From Candidatus Nanoarchaeia archaeon (lineage in GTDB: Archaea > Nanobdellota > Nanobdellia > SCGC-AAA011-G17 > JAUYJU01), in NCBI GenBank assembly GCA_030700155.1, contig JAUYJU010000004.1, positions 1 through 44,262 on the forward strand: 44,262 nt of DNA. Direction: 5' to 3'. The position numbers and the translations under genes were made by a program. Below the pieces are notes generated by a model. That model made no database searches, was not told the DNA's origin, and saw only the letters and a list, made by a program, of their open reading frames with translations. This document shows, one piece after another, positions 23,961 to 32,150 of the stretch; the first letter of the stretch is position 1; every line of letters starts with the position of its first letter.

Positions 23961-24629
23961 TAAAAAAGAATTTTTCTTTTTAGTTTTTCTTAGTAGAGGT
24001 ATTTTCTTTAATAGATTATCTTTACGCAAACGATTATATAAACTGGGGTTCTTATCCTTAACTTGACCCCTAGTTAATCCATGATAATACTTTGTGTAAT
24101 AAGCAAAAGCGTCGTAGCCAAATGGAGATTTTGCTCTTTCAACTTCACTTTTCTCTGCAAGTGGTACGTGGTCTATCAAGCCTTCGCTTAACATTCTTTG
24201 ATAAAGTCCTGGGGCTTTAGTCTGCAACTCGTTTCTTGGCAAACCTTCAAAAAATTCATTGTAGCATTTAAGTGAGTCATCACCATAGCATGCTTTTTGT
24301 GTTGGTATTTGACTCAATAAACCTAATTCTTTTAAAATTTTATAAAACCCTGGATTTAATTTTTTAAGTGGGCCACGTGTAACACCCTTATAATTTGATT
24401 TATAATACAAAATAGGATTACCTTTGTAATCTGTATTTATCGTTTCAATCAAAGGTGTGTTTACAATAGGTACACCCTCCATCAAACCTCTTCTTCTTAG
24501 CAACTCATAGAGAGAAGCTTTTTGTCTTTTTAATGCAAGTCTTGTGACCCCCTTATAATTTGATTTATAATACAAAATAGGATCATCATTATAATTATCC
24601 ATTATCATCTTTTCAAGTGATCTTGCCAT
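23949..24629 (-). CDS. Protein of four about 40-residue repeats, unknown function
   Basis: Not recognised. About 226 residues made of four related repeats (counted from the ATG at 24638: 20-57, 75-112, 121-159, 175-214). Consensus: aYY...Y.G.tR..lk...P.lY..L...GLl..iP. Repeats 1 and 2 are nearly identical at DNA level over about 30 nt. An in-frame ATG at 24638 is 18 nt from the TATA box (24652-24660), while the ATG at 24629 is 27 nt away, so the latter is preferred. Each repeat could be a small helical nucleic-acid-binding unit, but that is conjecture. Basic C-terminal tail. Confidence 0.7.
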   Translation of the reverse strand: MARSLEKMIMDNYNDDPILYYKSNYKGVTRLALKRQKASLYELLRRRGLMEGVPIVNTPLIETINTDYKGNPILYYKSNYKGVTRGPLKKLNPGFYKILKELGLLSQIPTQKACYGDDSLKCYNEFFEGLPRNELQTKAPGLYQRMLSEGLIDHVPLAEKSEVERAKSPFGYDAFAYYTKYYHGLTRGQVKDKNPSLYNRLRKDNLLKKIPLLRKTKKKNSFLSRR

Positions 24630-24703
24630 AAACCTCATTTAATGAAAAAGCATTTAAAAACGTTTCCATAAGCTTTAAAAATAGTAATAATAACTAGTAT
24701 TTT

Positions 24704-25072
24704 ATGTTTAAAGAACTTAGTCCAAAGGAAGCTGAAAAATTATTAGAAAACTCTAACGGAGTTATATTAGATGTAAGAACTCAGCATGAATGGGATAAAT
24801 TTCATTTAGAAAGAAATAATGTAAAATTAATTCCTGTTGATCAATTAGAAACGAGATATGAAGAATTAAATAATAAAAGTCAATTAATTGTCGTTACTTG
24901 CAGAGCAGGAGTAAGGGGTGCAGCAGCTTCTGAATTATTAGATCAAAAAGGTTTTACCAATATTGTTAATGTGCAAGGTGGTCTTTTAGAATGGGTTACT
25001 TATCTTTCACAATCAGGTCAGATGAATGAAAATAAGTTTCAAGAAACATTTATGCTTTTGATGAGTCATTAA
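24704..25072 (+). CDS. Rhodanese-like sulfurtransferase domain protein
   Basis: 122 residues, single rhodanese domain. Signatures: ILDVRTQHEWDKFHLE (N-terminal motif), the active-site loop VVTCRAGVRGAAAS with the catalytic Cys at about 67, and the closing NVQGGLLEW. It could carry a persulfide sulfur for tRNA thiolation or Fe-S work; substrate unknown. No signal peptide. TATA at about 24672-24681. Confidence 0.9.
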   Translation: MFKELSPKEAEKLLENSNGVILDVRTQHEWDKFHLERNNVKLIPVDQLETRYEELNNKSQLIVVTCRAGVRGAAASELLDQKGFTNIVNVQGGLLEWVTYLSQSGQMNENKFQETFMLLMSH

Positions 25073-25130
25073 AATACGCTGTTTTTTCCAAAATTTAGTG
25101 AATCTTTTATATATTTTTACTAATCACTTC

Positions 25131-25946
25131 TTAATTATTCTTATAAAAATCTGGATCTGCACCAATCCTATTTTTTAGGTCTAATCTAGGCTTAGGCTCT
25201 TCTCTTGGTTCTTCTTCTCCAATACTTAAATAATAATTATACAAATTGTTTACGGCAGCAATAGAAGCTCTTTGAAGGTGAGAATCTGAAGTATCAATTA
25301 TTGATTCTATATTTTCGTATAAACTAAATGCCTCATAAAAAGTATCCATTAATGTTTTAACTTCCCTCTGTTCTATATAATTGTGCAAGTCGATAGCGAA
25401 TTTTCTTGAACTTGTAACCTCTTCATTTACAAAAATGTCTATTAAACTTTTATTAGGCAGGTTTCCATTTTCTAATGTCAAAACTACATCAAACATCCAC
25501 CCCAGATCAGGTGTGTTTCCTGTGTTTCTTTCCATATGGCGTTTAAACTTGTTAATTTTAATCTTTTTACGTTTGACTATCTTTGAAAGAGCTGTGCCAT
25601 ATTCCAAACATACTCTGTGATATTTTTCATTTGGTGCAGGGGTATTTTCCATTAAAGCATTATAAAAATCTCCTTTTTTTTCTATTATGCCTGGTATAAC
25701 AACTGGCATCTCAGAAAGAATTTCTTGTATAGTTTCGTCTTCAGTTTCAAAAAGGTTATTATGTAAATTTAAAGCTACACTATAGATATTATCAAAAACT
25801 TCTGCTTTTGTTGGATTATAATATCTATGGAGAATTATTACTTTTGATTTTTTAGGTTCGAAGTTTTTTTCTTTGAAGTCAGTCTTGCTTACATAGAAAT
25901 TATTAGGAATCTTAGAAATGTACCCTTCTAAATCAATTACTTTCAT
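25131..25946 (-). CDS. Hypothetical protein, 271 aa
   Basis: Not recognised. Soluble, mainly helical with a His/Tyr-rich N-terminus (VIILHRYYNPTKAEVFDNIY) and a long acidic/Pro-rich linker near the C-terminus (EEEPREEPKPRLDLKN). No membrane segment or clear motif. Located between a rhodanese and eL33; 24 nt downstream of eL33 on the same strand, so possibly co-transcribed with it. Confidence 0.65.
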   Translation of the reverse strand: MKVIDLEGYISKIPNNFYVSKTDFKEKNFEPKKSKVIILHRYYNPTKAEVFDNIYSVALNLHNNLFETEDETIQEILSEMPVVIPGIIEKKGDFYNALMENTPAPNEKYHRVCLEYGTALSKIVKRKKIKINKFKRHMERNTGNTPDLGWMFDVVLTLENGNLPNKSLIDIFVNEEVTSSRKFAIDLHNYIEQREVKTLMDTFYEAFSLYENIESIIDTSDSHLQRASIAAVNNLYNYYLSIGEEEPREEPKPRLDLKNRIGADPDFYKNN

Positions 25947-25970
25947 TAAACCCCCCGACTGTATCTAAAT

Positions 25971-26228
25971 TTATGCTACTGTTACTTTGGTTCCAATTGC
26001 TTGACCAGGCATACCTTTTTCAAAAATTACTCTTAATGCACCTGAATTTCCGTGAGCAGCTGCTACTTTACCTAATATTTCTTTGCCAGCTGGACTTTTC
26101 CAGGTTACCTTTTTTCCTATTAAATCTGAAGCTTTTTTCTTAGATTCAACACCCTTTACTATAACTATCATATGGGTATGAGAAATTGTACTATCTCCAC
26201 GCCTGAAATTGTTGATTAGTCCTTCCAT
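25971..26228 (-). CDS. rpl35ae: Ribosomal protein eL33 (L35Ae)
   Basis: 85 residues. Family motifs: NNFRRGDSTISHTHMIVIVKGVESKKKASDLIGKKVTWKS, GKEILGKVAAAHGNSGALRVIFEKGMPGQAIGTKV. Large-subunit protein present in archaea and eukaryotes. Separated from the main ribosomal block by 4 kb. TATA (CCTTTAAAAATA) at about 26252-26263. Confidence 0.92.
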   Translation of the reverse strand: MEGLINNFRRGDSTISHTHMIVIVKGVESKKKASDLIGKKVTWKSPAGKEILGKVAAAHGNSGALRVIFEKGMPGQAIGTKVTVA

Positions 26229-26301
26229 AGAAAATACTTATAGGTAGGTATTTTTAAAGGTTTTGGTCAGATTTAAATACTTTTTATCTTAGTAGTAAAG
26301 C

Positions 26302-26865
26302 ATGAAAAACTTTGATGATGTGCTTAAGGATATTAAAGAGAAGTTTGAAGAGGAAGAAAGCAAATTAAAGAAATTTATAAAGAGAGCAATAATTCTTTTT
26401 ATTTCTATATTTTTAATCTTTTTGTTCTTAAGTTATCTTGGACCTGGCTGGAGAATTTTAGATATTTTAGAGGGTCAAGCAGCAAGTAGTAATATAGAAG
26501 ATCTTATTGTAAAGTTTAACAACAATACACTCAGTTTTAAACCAGAAGTCTATTCTGCATTAAAACAAATGTGGACAGATAATCAAGATAAAGAATTTGC
26601 TGTTTGTTTATATGGGACTAAATTTAATAATCTTTTAGAGATTAACGACTATAAAATTCCTAAAGTGAAATCAAGTTCATTTATTCATGTGCAAGCTGAA
26701 TTTTGTGAAGAAGATAGTTTAATCTCCATGCATAAACATCCTGCAAAAAGCTGCATATTTTCTGACCAGGATATCTTATATTATAATGCCTATAAAGAAA
26801 TTAAAAGTGATGCTATTATTGGATTAATATGTGAAGAAGATAGATTTAGTTTTTATGGTCTTTAA
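26302..26865 (+). CDS. Membrane-anchored JAMM/MPN+-like metalloprotease
   Basis: 187 residues. A charged helix (1-27) precedes one transmembrane segment (about 28-47). The rest contains a JAMM signature: Glu98 in KEFAVCLYG, then His144-Lys-His146-Pro, and Ser154-Asp-Gln-Asp157 (HxHPx6SxxD). JAMM enzymes are zinc isopeptidases that remove ubiquitin-like modifiers or cleave peptides. The residues are complete, so it is predicted active. The order TM-then-JAMM is unusual, and the catalytic domain could face either side. TATA at 26271-26281 gives a leaderless start. No ubiquitin-like gene is adjacent. Confidence 0.75.
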   Translation: MKNFDDVLKDIKEKFEEEESKLKKFIKRAIILFISIFLIFLFLSYLGPGWRILDILEGQAASSNIEDLIVKFNNNTLSFKPEVYSALKQMWTDNQDKEFAVCLYGTKFNNLLEINDYKIPKVKSSSFIHVQAEFCEEDSLISMHKHPAKSCIFSDQDILYYNAYKEIKSDAIIGLICEEDRFSFYGL

Positions 26866-26867
26866 AT

Positions 26868-27116
26868 TTATCTAATCTTTTTATTTATATATAAACTATA
26901 AGCAAGTAGGTTTGATGGAGCGTATAACTCTCTGTTAAGTATGGATTGAACATAAATCTCTTCTATTTTGCCTTCTGAAGTTTTTTTAATTAAAAACTTT
27001 CCATCTATTTCAAATCCATTGTTAAGCAAGTCAGAAAGCTCTTTTGCTTTGGACATAATTCCCTTAGTTTGTGGTCCCATTGGGGCATCAAGATTAAATT
27101 GTTGTGTCATTTTCAA
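26868..27116 (-). CDS. Hypothetical small protein, 82 aa
   Basis: Not recognised. Acidic-to-neutral, soluble, strand/helix mixture (AKELSDLLNNGFEIDGKFLIKKTSEGKIEEIYV). Start ATG overlaps the stop of the upstream nucleotidyltransferase gene by 4 nt, so it is translationally coupled and probably works with it, for example as a small partner. It ends 2 nt from the convergent JAMM gene. Confidence 0.65.
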   Translation of the reverse strand: MKMTQQFNLDAPMGPQTKGIMSKAKELSDLLNNGFEIDGKFLIKKTSEGKIEEIYVQSILNRELYAPSNLLAYSLYINKKIR

Positions 27117-28939
27117 TAATTAACCATTATTTCAACATCTTTTCCAAATAGTTTCCTTAGGTCTTCAAATATTTTCTCTTTTATGAAGACATTCTTAGGT
27201 ATTGAGACTTTTGAGATTGCTTCTTCAAGATCTTTTAAATTTGAATCATTTTTCTTTCCTAAACCACCGTTAGGCATTATCTCTGCTTTTATTATTTCTT
27301 TCTTAGGTGCATCTATATCGTTTACTATATAAGCTGTATTATCTAACAAGAATACTTCTCCAAATTTATCCCCATACTTAACCCTTATTTTAGCTCTTTC
27401 TAATTCTGCTCCGCGTTTTCTTTGAATGTGCTCTATCATGGCTCTCAAGAATCCTTGAGATTCTTTTCTTATTTTTTCAACTTCTTCTTTAGCTAACTTC
27501 TTATCCTTAACTTTTAATATGTTTTTTATACTTTCTAAGAATTGCTTTGGTAATTTTCCTTTGTTAACTAGGTTCTTGAAACCTTCTTCTATATCTTTTT
27601 CTTTAATTCCTTCTGCTTCCAATAAATCCTGCATTATTTTAGAGGCAGTATCATAAAAATCATCTGTTCTTTTAATGTCTGCTTTCTTTGAAATTTGTTC
27701 GAATAATTTCTTGATTCTGTCTAAATAATCTCTAGCATCTTTTAAGAAAGAATCAACTTCTTTTCCAGTTACAGTTTTTATTTTTCCGTGCTCTATCTCT
27801 TTGTAAGCTTTTCTTATGTTTTTTAAAATTTCAATATATCTTGGTTCTAATAATTTTTCCTTTTTAACAAAAATTTCTTCCATTAGGTTTATTGTCTCTT
27901 TTGGTGTTGCTGGCGGAAGCCCGTATAACATTAAAGCTGACTGGCTGGGATTAAGAGCAGAATAATAAACATCGTCTAAAACTATGCTTAGTAACTTGCT
28001 GTTTACTCTTTCAAGTAATTTTTCTCCTAAATCCATATGCATATCAATTGCTTCTGGTGAAGGTCTAATCCTTCCCATTTGAAGTAATAATTTCCAAGGC
28101 ATGAAAACACCTCTGTCATATAACGGAGTTCCATCTCTTAAGAATGTAAAAATAACTGGTGATGCTTCTTTAATTGATTCCCAGAAATCTGTCAAAATAT
28201 AAACTTGTATATGGAATTGTTTTTTAACCCCAGTCATTGCTGCAGCTTCATAACCCATACTTCTGATTATTGCTCCTAATTTATCTTTTAATTCGTAACG
28301 AGACATTCTTTTAACATCTGTGTCATCAACAACTAAAGCTACATCAATGTCATGAGAAGTTGCGTCTCCTCTAAATAAACTTCCAACTGCAATATATGAA
28401 ACAATATATTTATCAAATCTTTTTAGAACCATTGACTTGTGAACTTCTGCAACTTTTATTGCTGCAAGCAAATCTTTTGGATCATAAATTGGAGCCCCTA
28501 TAGAAATTAAACCAAGAACTTCGTATTTAGCATCAAAACAAGCTTCTCTTAATTCTGACATCAGCATAACTTGTGGTTTTAATAATTTGTCAATATCTGA
28601 AGCTGTTTTTTCCATTATTTTGAATAATTTATCTTTTAATTCAAACGGAGTCATCTTTTTTACATCTGAATCATCTACAAGAACTAATGCATTAATATTT
28701 TTTGATCTTTCTTCAATTTCCTTTAAAACTTCCTTGGGTATATTCTTCTTTTCTGCTTCAGAAGGTTGCCTCTCTGGAGGTAAAAGCGCTATACCTAAAA
28801 CATATTCTTTGAATTTTGTTAGAATCTCTTTTTTGAACTTGTCTAATTTTCCCTGTAATTTTTCAAGCTTTTTCTTAACTTCAGGAGGTAATTCCTGTGG
28901 TAATTGAGGGGCTTGCTGATTTTCTTCCTGTTTAACCAT
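27113..28939 (-). CDS. Large nucleotidyltransferase with degenerate internal duplicate
   Basis: 608 residues. Residues 178-220 form a nucleotidyltransferase core: GSLFRGDATSHDIDVALVVDD with the GS and the DxD metal pair (Asp197, Asp199), followed by DVKRMSRYELKDKL. Residues 80-105 repeat this block (NINALVLVDDSDVKKMTPFELKDKL) but both catalytic Asp are Asn (Asn81, Asn83) and the GS motif is absent. Later regions include HEPN-like YYSALNPSQSALMLYGLPPATP (about 325-350), long coiled helices and a C-terminal beta domain. Possibly nucleotide- or RNA-modifying. Substrate unknown. TATA at about 28962-28974, leaderless. Confidence 0.8.
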   Translation of the reverse strand: MVKQEENQQAPQLPQELPPEVKKKLEKLQGKLDKFKKEILTKFKEYVLGIALLPPERQPSEAEKKNIPKEVLKEIEERSKNINALVLVDDSDVKKMTPFELKDKLFKIMEKTASDIDKLLKPQVMLMSELREACFDAKYEVLGLISIGAPIYDPKDLLAAIKVAEVHKSMVLKRFDKYIVSYIAVGSLFRGDATSHDIDVALVVDDTDVKRMSRYELKDKLGAIIRSMGYEAAAMTGVKKQFHIQVYILTDFWESIKEASPVIFTFLRDGTPLYDRGVFMPWKLLLQMGRIRPSPEAIDMHMDLGEKLLERVNSKLLSIVLDDVYYSALNPSQSALMLYGLPPATPKETINLMEEIFVKKEKLLEPRYIEILKNIRKAYKEIEHGKIKTVTGKEVDSFLKDARDYLDRIKKLFEQISKKADIKRTDDFYDTASKIMQDLLEAEGIKEKDIEEGFKNLVNKGKLPKQFLESIKNILKVKDKKLAKEEVEKIRKESQGFLRAMIEHIQRKRGAELERAKIRVKYGDKFGEVFLLDNTAYIVNDIDAPKKEIIKAEIMPNGGLGKKNDSNLKDLEEAISKVSIPKNVFIKEKIFEDLRKLFGKDVEIMVNY

Positions 28940-28986
28940 GATAATATTGTCTTGTTTTACTTGATTTAAAAAGGTTTCGATTACTA

Positions 28987-29193
28987 CTATTGATAATCCT
29001 TACCTTTGTGCCAACCTAGGTGTTCTGAAAATTGTCTTTGTAGATTTGCTGTCCAAGTTAGGTTAAGAATTAATAATGCAATAATCAAATCACTCTTTTC
29101 CCAACTTCCACCAAACAAGATTCTTAGAGCCTGGTAAATCAAGTAAATCGTAAATATTACTAACCCCCATCTAATTAGACTATCTAATTTCAA
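28987..29193 (-). CDS. Small two-helix membrane protein, 68 aa
   Basis: Two hydrophobic segments (about 8-27 and 36-52), a GGSWEKSDLIIALL turn, and a short C-terminal cytoplasmic-like tail ending GWHKGKDYQ. TTG start at 29193, overlapping the TGA stop of the 33-residue ORF upstream (bases 29190-29193), which supports coupled translation. Similar small membrane proteins are common in DPANN genomes as far as I recall; function unknown. Sibling arrangement at 34206-34498. Confidence 0.7.
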   Translation of the reverse strand: MKLDSLIRWGLVIFTIYLIYQALRILFGGSWEKSDLIIALLILNLTWTANLQRQFSEHLGWHKGKDYQ

Positions 29194-29291
29194 ATTACGC
29201 CCCTTGATTTTAAAAGTAGCAATATTAATATTAGGATTAGTATCACAATTGAGAGGTTCAAGAGTTTTTGTGATAAGTCCTCTTTTTTCAT
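29190..29291 (-). CDS. 33-residue single-pass membrane protein
   Basis: ATG at 29291, 33 codons, product MKKEDLSQKLLNLS then a run of about 18 Ile/Leu/Val residues and KSRGVI. One transmembrane segment with a charged start and a basic end. The stop overlaps the start codon of the next gene. A TATA box (29314-29320) 25 nt upstream makes it leaderless, and the conserved 42-bp element sits just before that TATA box. Partner of the 68-residue membrane protein. Confidence 0.6.
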   Translation of the reverse strand: MKKEDLSQKLLNLSIVILILILILLLLKSRGVI

Positions 29292-29312
29292 ATTAAGTTA
29301 CAATACAATCTG

Positions 29313-29354
29313 GTTTATATGTGTTTCTTAGAACTTTTCGGAAATCTTACGGAA
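29313..29354 (-). promoter_or_regulatory. 42-bp CCG(W)AA...TTCCG element with TATA box, copy 1
   Basis: Minus strand, upstream of the small membrane protein pair. Begins TTCCGTAAGATTTCCGAAAA and ends at the TATA box ATATAAA (29314-29320). About 29 of 42 positions match the copies at 34519-34560 and 36929-36970, with the same distance to the TATA box. Confidence 0.5.
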
Positions 29355-29400
29355 TACTACTATAGGGAATGTTTTTAATTGTTGTTATCTACCTTAGTTT

Positions 29401-31134
29401 ATGGAAATTGATAGAGAAGATGTTGAACTGGCTGCAAAGAAATTAAAAAATTATGACCGACTGGCTATGGCTGCTGGAGCCGTTACAGGCTCTACAATTT
29501 TTAGTTTAGGGTATCTTGGTAGAGAAGGTATAATAAAACGTAATGAATATATTGAAACTTACAATAAAGAAACATATCAAAACTATCCATTAAGAGAAGT
29601 GCCTTCTTATGCTGCAATTGGAAGTTATGGTTTATGGTTTGCTTTTGCTATATACACCTTATTTCATTGCTATAATATTACTGGGTCTTTAAATCCTTTA
29701 AATGTTGGGAAGGCAACTTATATATCATTTAGGAGTATGAAAGAAAAATTATTGGGGGATAGCAAAGCTTATCTTGCTTCAAATATGGAACTTGCAGAAT
29801 TATTAGAAGATCCTCTTAAAAAACAAATGGCTTTAGCCAGCATAGACTTTCAATTAGGCAATGCAGATTTAACTTTCAAAAGATACGACCACTTACTTAA
29901 TTTATTGCCGAATAATAAGATACCTAAAAATTTTGTTCGTAGATCTATTGATTTCATTGCAGATAATGCTGTTGGTTTATTCTATAAAAAAGATGCCAAC
30001 CATTTTATTAATCAAGCTTTGGAGTACTTTAAAGATAATAAAATTAACAAAACAAAATTAAATTTAGAAAAAGCAATTGAAGTTGAGAATACTCCTGAAA
30101 CCAATTTGCTGTATGCTTATTTTTTAGATACTATAAACCAAAAAGAACTTTCTATAAATTATTTTAATAAAACGGCTTCATTTATGCAGAAAAATGAAGA
30201 TTTAAACTTGGAATTTATTGGTGAAAGTAAAAATAAAGTAAAAGTAATTGAAGGTAATAAATATATTTCAAAAGGATTTGTGATAAAATATAATTCTGAC
30301 AAGGCTCATTTGGAGGGTGAACGTGATATCATAAATTTTTTAGGATCTGAATTAAGGGGTCGCAGACGTATGCCTAATCATGTTGGTGAAATAATATTCA
30401 ATGGAGAAGACTACGAATCTTATATGGTTAGAGAAAAATGTGAAATTCTGGCTGACAAAATATTAAATGGAAAGGTTAATCTTACAACCATGTTAAATGT
30501 AGCAGAGTTTCTTGCTGACATCTATTGCGCAGTTCCGCCAAGTTTATTGGAAGAAGAAAAAGATGATATAATCTCTATAAAATCTAGTCTAAGTGGAGCA
30601 GGAGTTGATTTAGAAACAATACTACAAATTACTGGGAATCTTACTCCAGTTATCAAAAGCTTTGAAGATTCTCCTTTGGTATATAGGAAAGATCCTCATC
30701 CTTGGCAATGGGGATTTACAGATAAGGGAGAAGTAATTGCATTTGACTTTGAACCTGCTCCAGCTATAAGGTTGGAAAAGGATCTAGCAAATTTAACTGA
30801 TACCTGTCCAATACCTAATGAGGCAAAAAAAACTATCCATAGAAGAGTTATTGAAAGCTATAATGAACATAATCCCTATGGTAAAAAAATAGATCTAAAA
30901 ACTTCTTTATTAGCGCTTTATAACGGCGTTATATTGAGAGCATTTAAAGCTTATAGTTATCTATCTTTGATACGAGAAAGAGAATATCTAAGATCAATCC
31001 TATTCGATAACGCTAAAGGGGCTATAACTAAGATAGAAGAAGAATATCCTGATTATTATTTTGATGGTTTAAATGGGGCGCATTATAGAGATTTATCAGA
31101 TTTGTTAAAAGAATTATCAGAAACCGATTATTGA
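29401..31134 (+). CDS. Membrane protein with TPR-like repeats and degenerate APH/protein-kinase-like domain
   Basis: 577 residues. Two hydrophobic segments (about 20-42 and 70-92) suggest membrane anchoring. Residues about 120-270 are TPR-like helices (LASIDFQLGNADLTFKRYDHLL). Residues 284-460 fit a kinase-like fold of the aminoglycoside phosphotransferase kind: FVIKY (Lys296), EGERDIINFL (Glu307), hinge YMVREKCEILADKI, a catalytic loop YRKDPHPWQW (Asp431), and the metal-binding DFE (Asp449). The loop carries DPHPWQ in place of the more usual D-x-H-x-x-N, so activity is uncertain. Leaderless. Divergent from the small membrane protein pair; function unknown. Confidence 0.75.
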   Translation: MEIDREDVELAAKKLKNYDRLAMAAGAVTGSTIFSLGYLGREGIIKRNEYIETYNKETYQNYPLREVPSYAAIGSYGLWFAFAIYTLFHCYNITGSLNPLNVGKATYISFRSMKEKLLGDSKAYLASNMELAELLEDPLKKQMALASIDFQLGNADLTFKRYDHLLNLLPNNKIPKNFVRRSIDFIADNAVGLFYKKDANHFINQALEYFKDNKINKTKLNLEKAIEVENTPETNLLYAYFLDTINQKELSINYFNKTASFMQKNEDLNLEFIGESKNKVKVIEGNKYISKGFVIKYNSDKAHLEGERDIINFLGSELRGRRRMPNHVGEIIFNGEDYESYMVREKCEILADKILNGKVNLTTMLNVAEFLADIYCAVPPSLLEEEKDDIISIKSSLSGAGVDLETILQITGNLTPVIKSFEDSPLVYRKDPHPWQWGFTDKGEVIAFDFEPAPAIRLEKDLANLTDTCPIPNEAKKTIHRRVIESYNEHNPYGKKIDLKTSLLALYNGVILRAFKAYSYLSLIREREYLRSILFDNAKGAITKIEEEYPDYYFDGLNGAHYRDLSDLLKELSETDY

Positions 31135-32016
31135 GACCTCTAATTCACGAATCAATTTTAAAATTACATTAATCTGACTAAAGGCTATAAATTCTTTTCC
31201 TTTTCCCGAACTAATCTGTTCTTTTAATTGTTTAATTAAATGTTTTCTTTTGTTATATAATTTACTTAATGAATCTTGTTTAAATTTATTGAATAAAGAA
31301 TAAATCTCCATAAAATATTGTTCCACGTCCCTTAATAACTTAATTGTTTCTTTATTTAATTTTATTTTATTTTCTAATATCAACTCATATAAATTGTAAT
31401 AAGCGTCAGCTATTTGCTCTAACATTATATTTTGCTGGAGTAATAAATTTGTTCTACTCTGGTTCTGATGCCCATACTTATTAAGTATTCTTTCGCAAAG
31501 ATTATAAAGTTTATTAATTGTATCTTCAATTGCAGTGAAATTATCCAAATTAGTTATTCCTTTATCTTCTAAATATTCGTAACCTTCTCTAGCTAAAGAA
31601 TGAACCATCAAGAATAATCTATTAAATAAAGAATCAAATTCCCGTTGTTGCGTTTCTGTTACGTTTTTAATAAAGCAAGTTTTATCAGAGGTTGAAACAA
31701 TTTCGAAACCTAATAAGTATTTTAGGTCCTCTTTGCTTATTAGTTTTGTATCAACTTTTTTAGTGAAATTTATCTTAACCTCGTCATAACCTAATCTGTA
31801 CATTCTATTTAAGAATAATTTCAAGAATTTCTGATCTGTTTCTAAGTTAATCTCCCCTTTTTGATAACCGACTTTGGTTGTAGAAACCTTTATCGTATTA
31901 CCTTCCTCAACAACGTCTATCTCGTCTCCTTTTTTTATACCAAGTTTTTTAGCCCATTTACTAGGCAAAGAAACCATTAAAGTTGCAGGTCCTATCTGAG
32001 CTACTTTTCTTATCAT
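31117..32016 (-). CDS. AbrB-PhoU-type regulator, paralogue 1
   Basis: 299 residues. An N-terminal AbrB/SpoVT swapped-hairpin DNA-binding domain (RKVAQIGPATLMVSLPSKWAKKLGIKKGDEIDVV) is followed by a PhoU-like helical domain (LFNRLFLMVHSLAREGYEYL, YYNLYELILENKIKL). This fusion is typical of archaeal PhoU-related phosphate uptake regulators. No pst genes are nearby, so a phosphate role is unproven. Ends overlap the kinase-like gene by 18 nt (convergent). Leaderless start. A 16-bp palindrome lies upstream (32058-32073). Confidence 0.85.
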   Translation of the reverse strand: MIRKVAQIGPATLMVSLPSKWAKKLGIKKGDEIDVVEEGNTIKVSTTKVGYQKGEINLETDQKFLKLFLNRMYRLGYDEVKINFTKKVDTKLISKEDLKYLLGFEIVSTSDKTCFIKNVTETQQREFDSLFNRLFLMVHSLAREGYEYLEDKGITNLDNFTAIEDTINKLYNLCERILNKYGHQNQSRTNLLLQQNIMLEQIADAYYNLYELILENKIKLNKETIKLLRDVEQYFMEIYSLFNKFKQDSLSKLYNKRKHLIKQLKEQISSGKGKEFIAFSQINVILKLIRELEVSIIGF

Positions 32017-32057
32017 AATATCTATATATCCTAACTAGTATATAAATATTTTCATTT

Positions 32058-32073
32058 ATTATAATATTATAAT
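32058..32073. promoter_or_regulatory. 16-bp perfect palindrome in AT-rich divergent control region
   Basis: ATTATAATATTATAAT is a perfect palindrome within an almost pure A/T stretch (about 32017-32100) between the AbrB-PhoU and Lrp-like genes. It lies just upstream of the minus TATA (about 32043) and could be bound by either regulator. A/T bias makes such palindromes less surprising. Confidence 0.35.
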
Positions 32074-32150
32074 TATTATTATAATATATTAATTATGTAT
32101 ATATATCCCTATGATATTATTTGTTATAATAACAATACCGGGGTGGTAGC

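Noticed and set aside
32017-32150. Replication origin in the AT-rich region
   Set aside because: AT-rich and palindromic, but no Cdc6/Orc1 gene or origin recognition box; it is better explained as a divergent promoter region.
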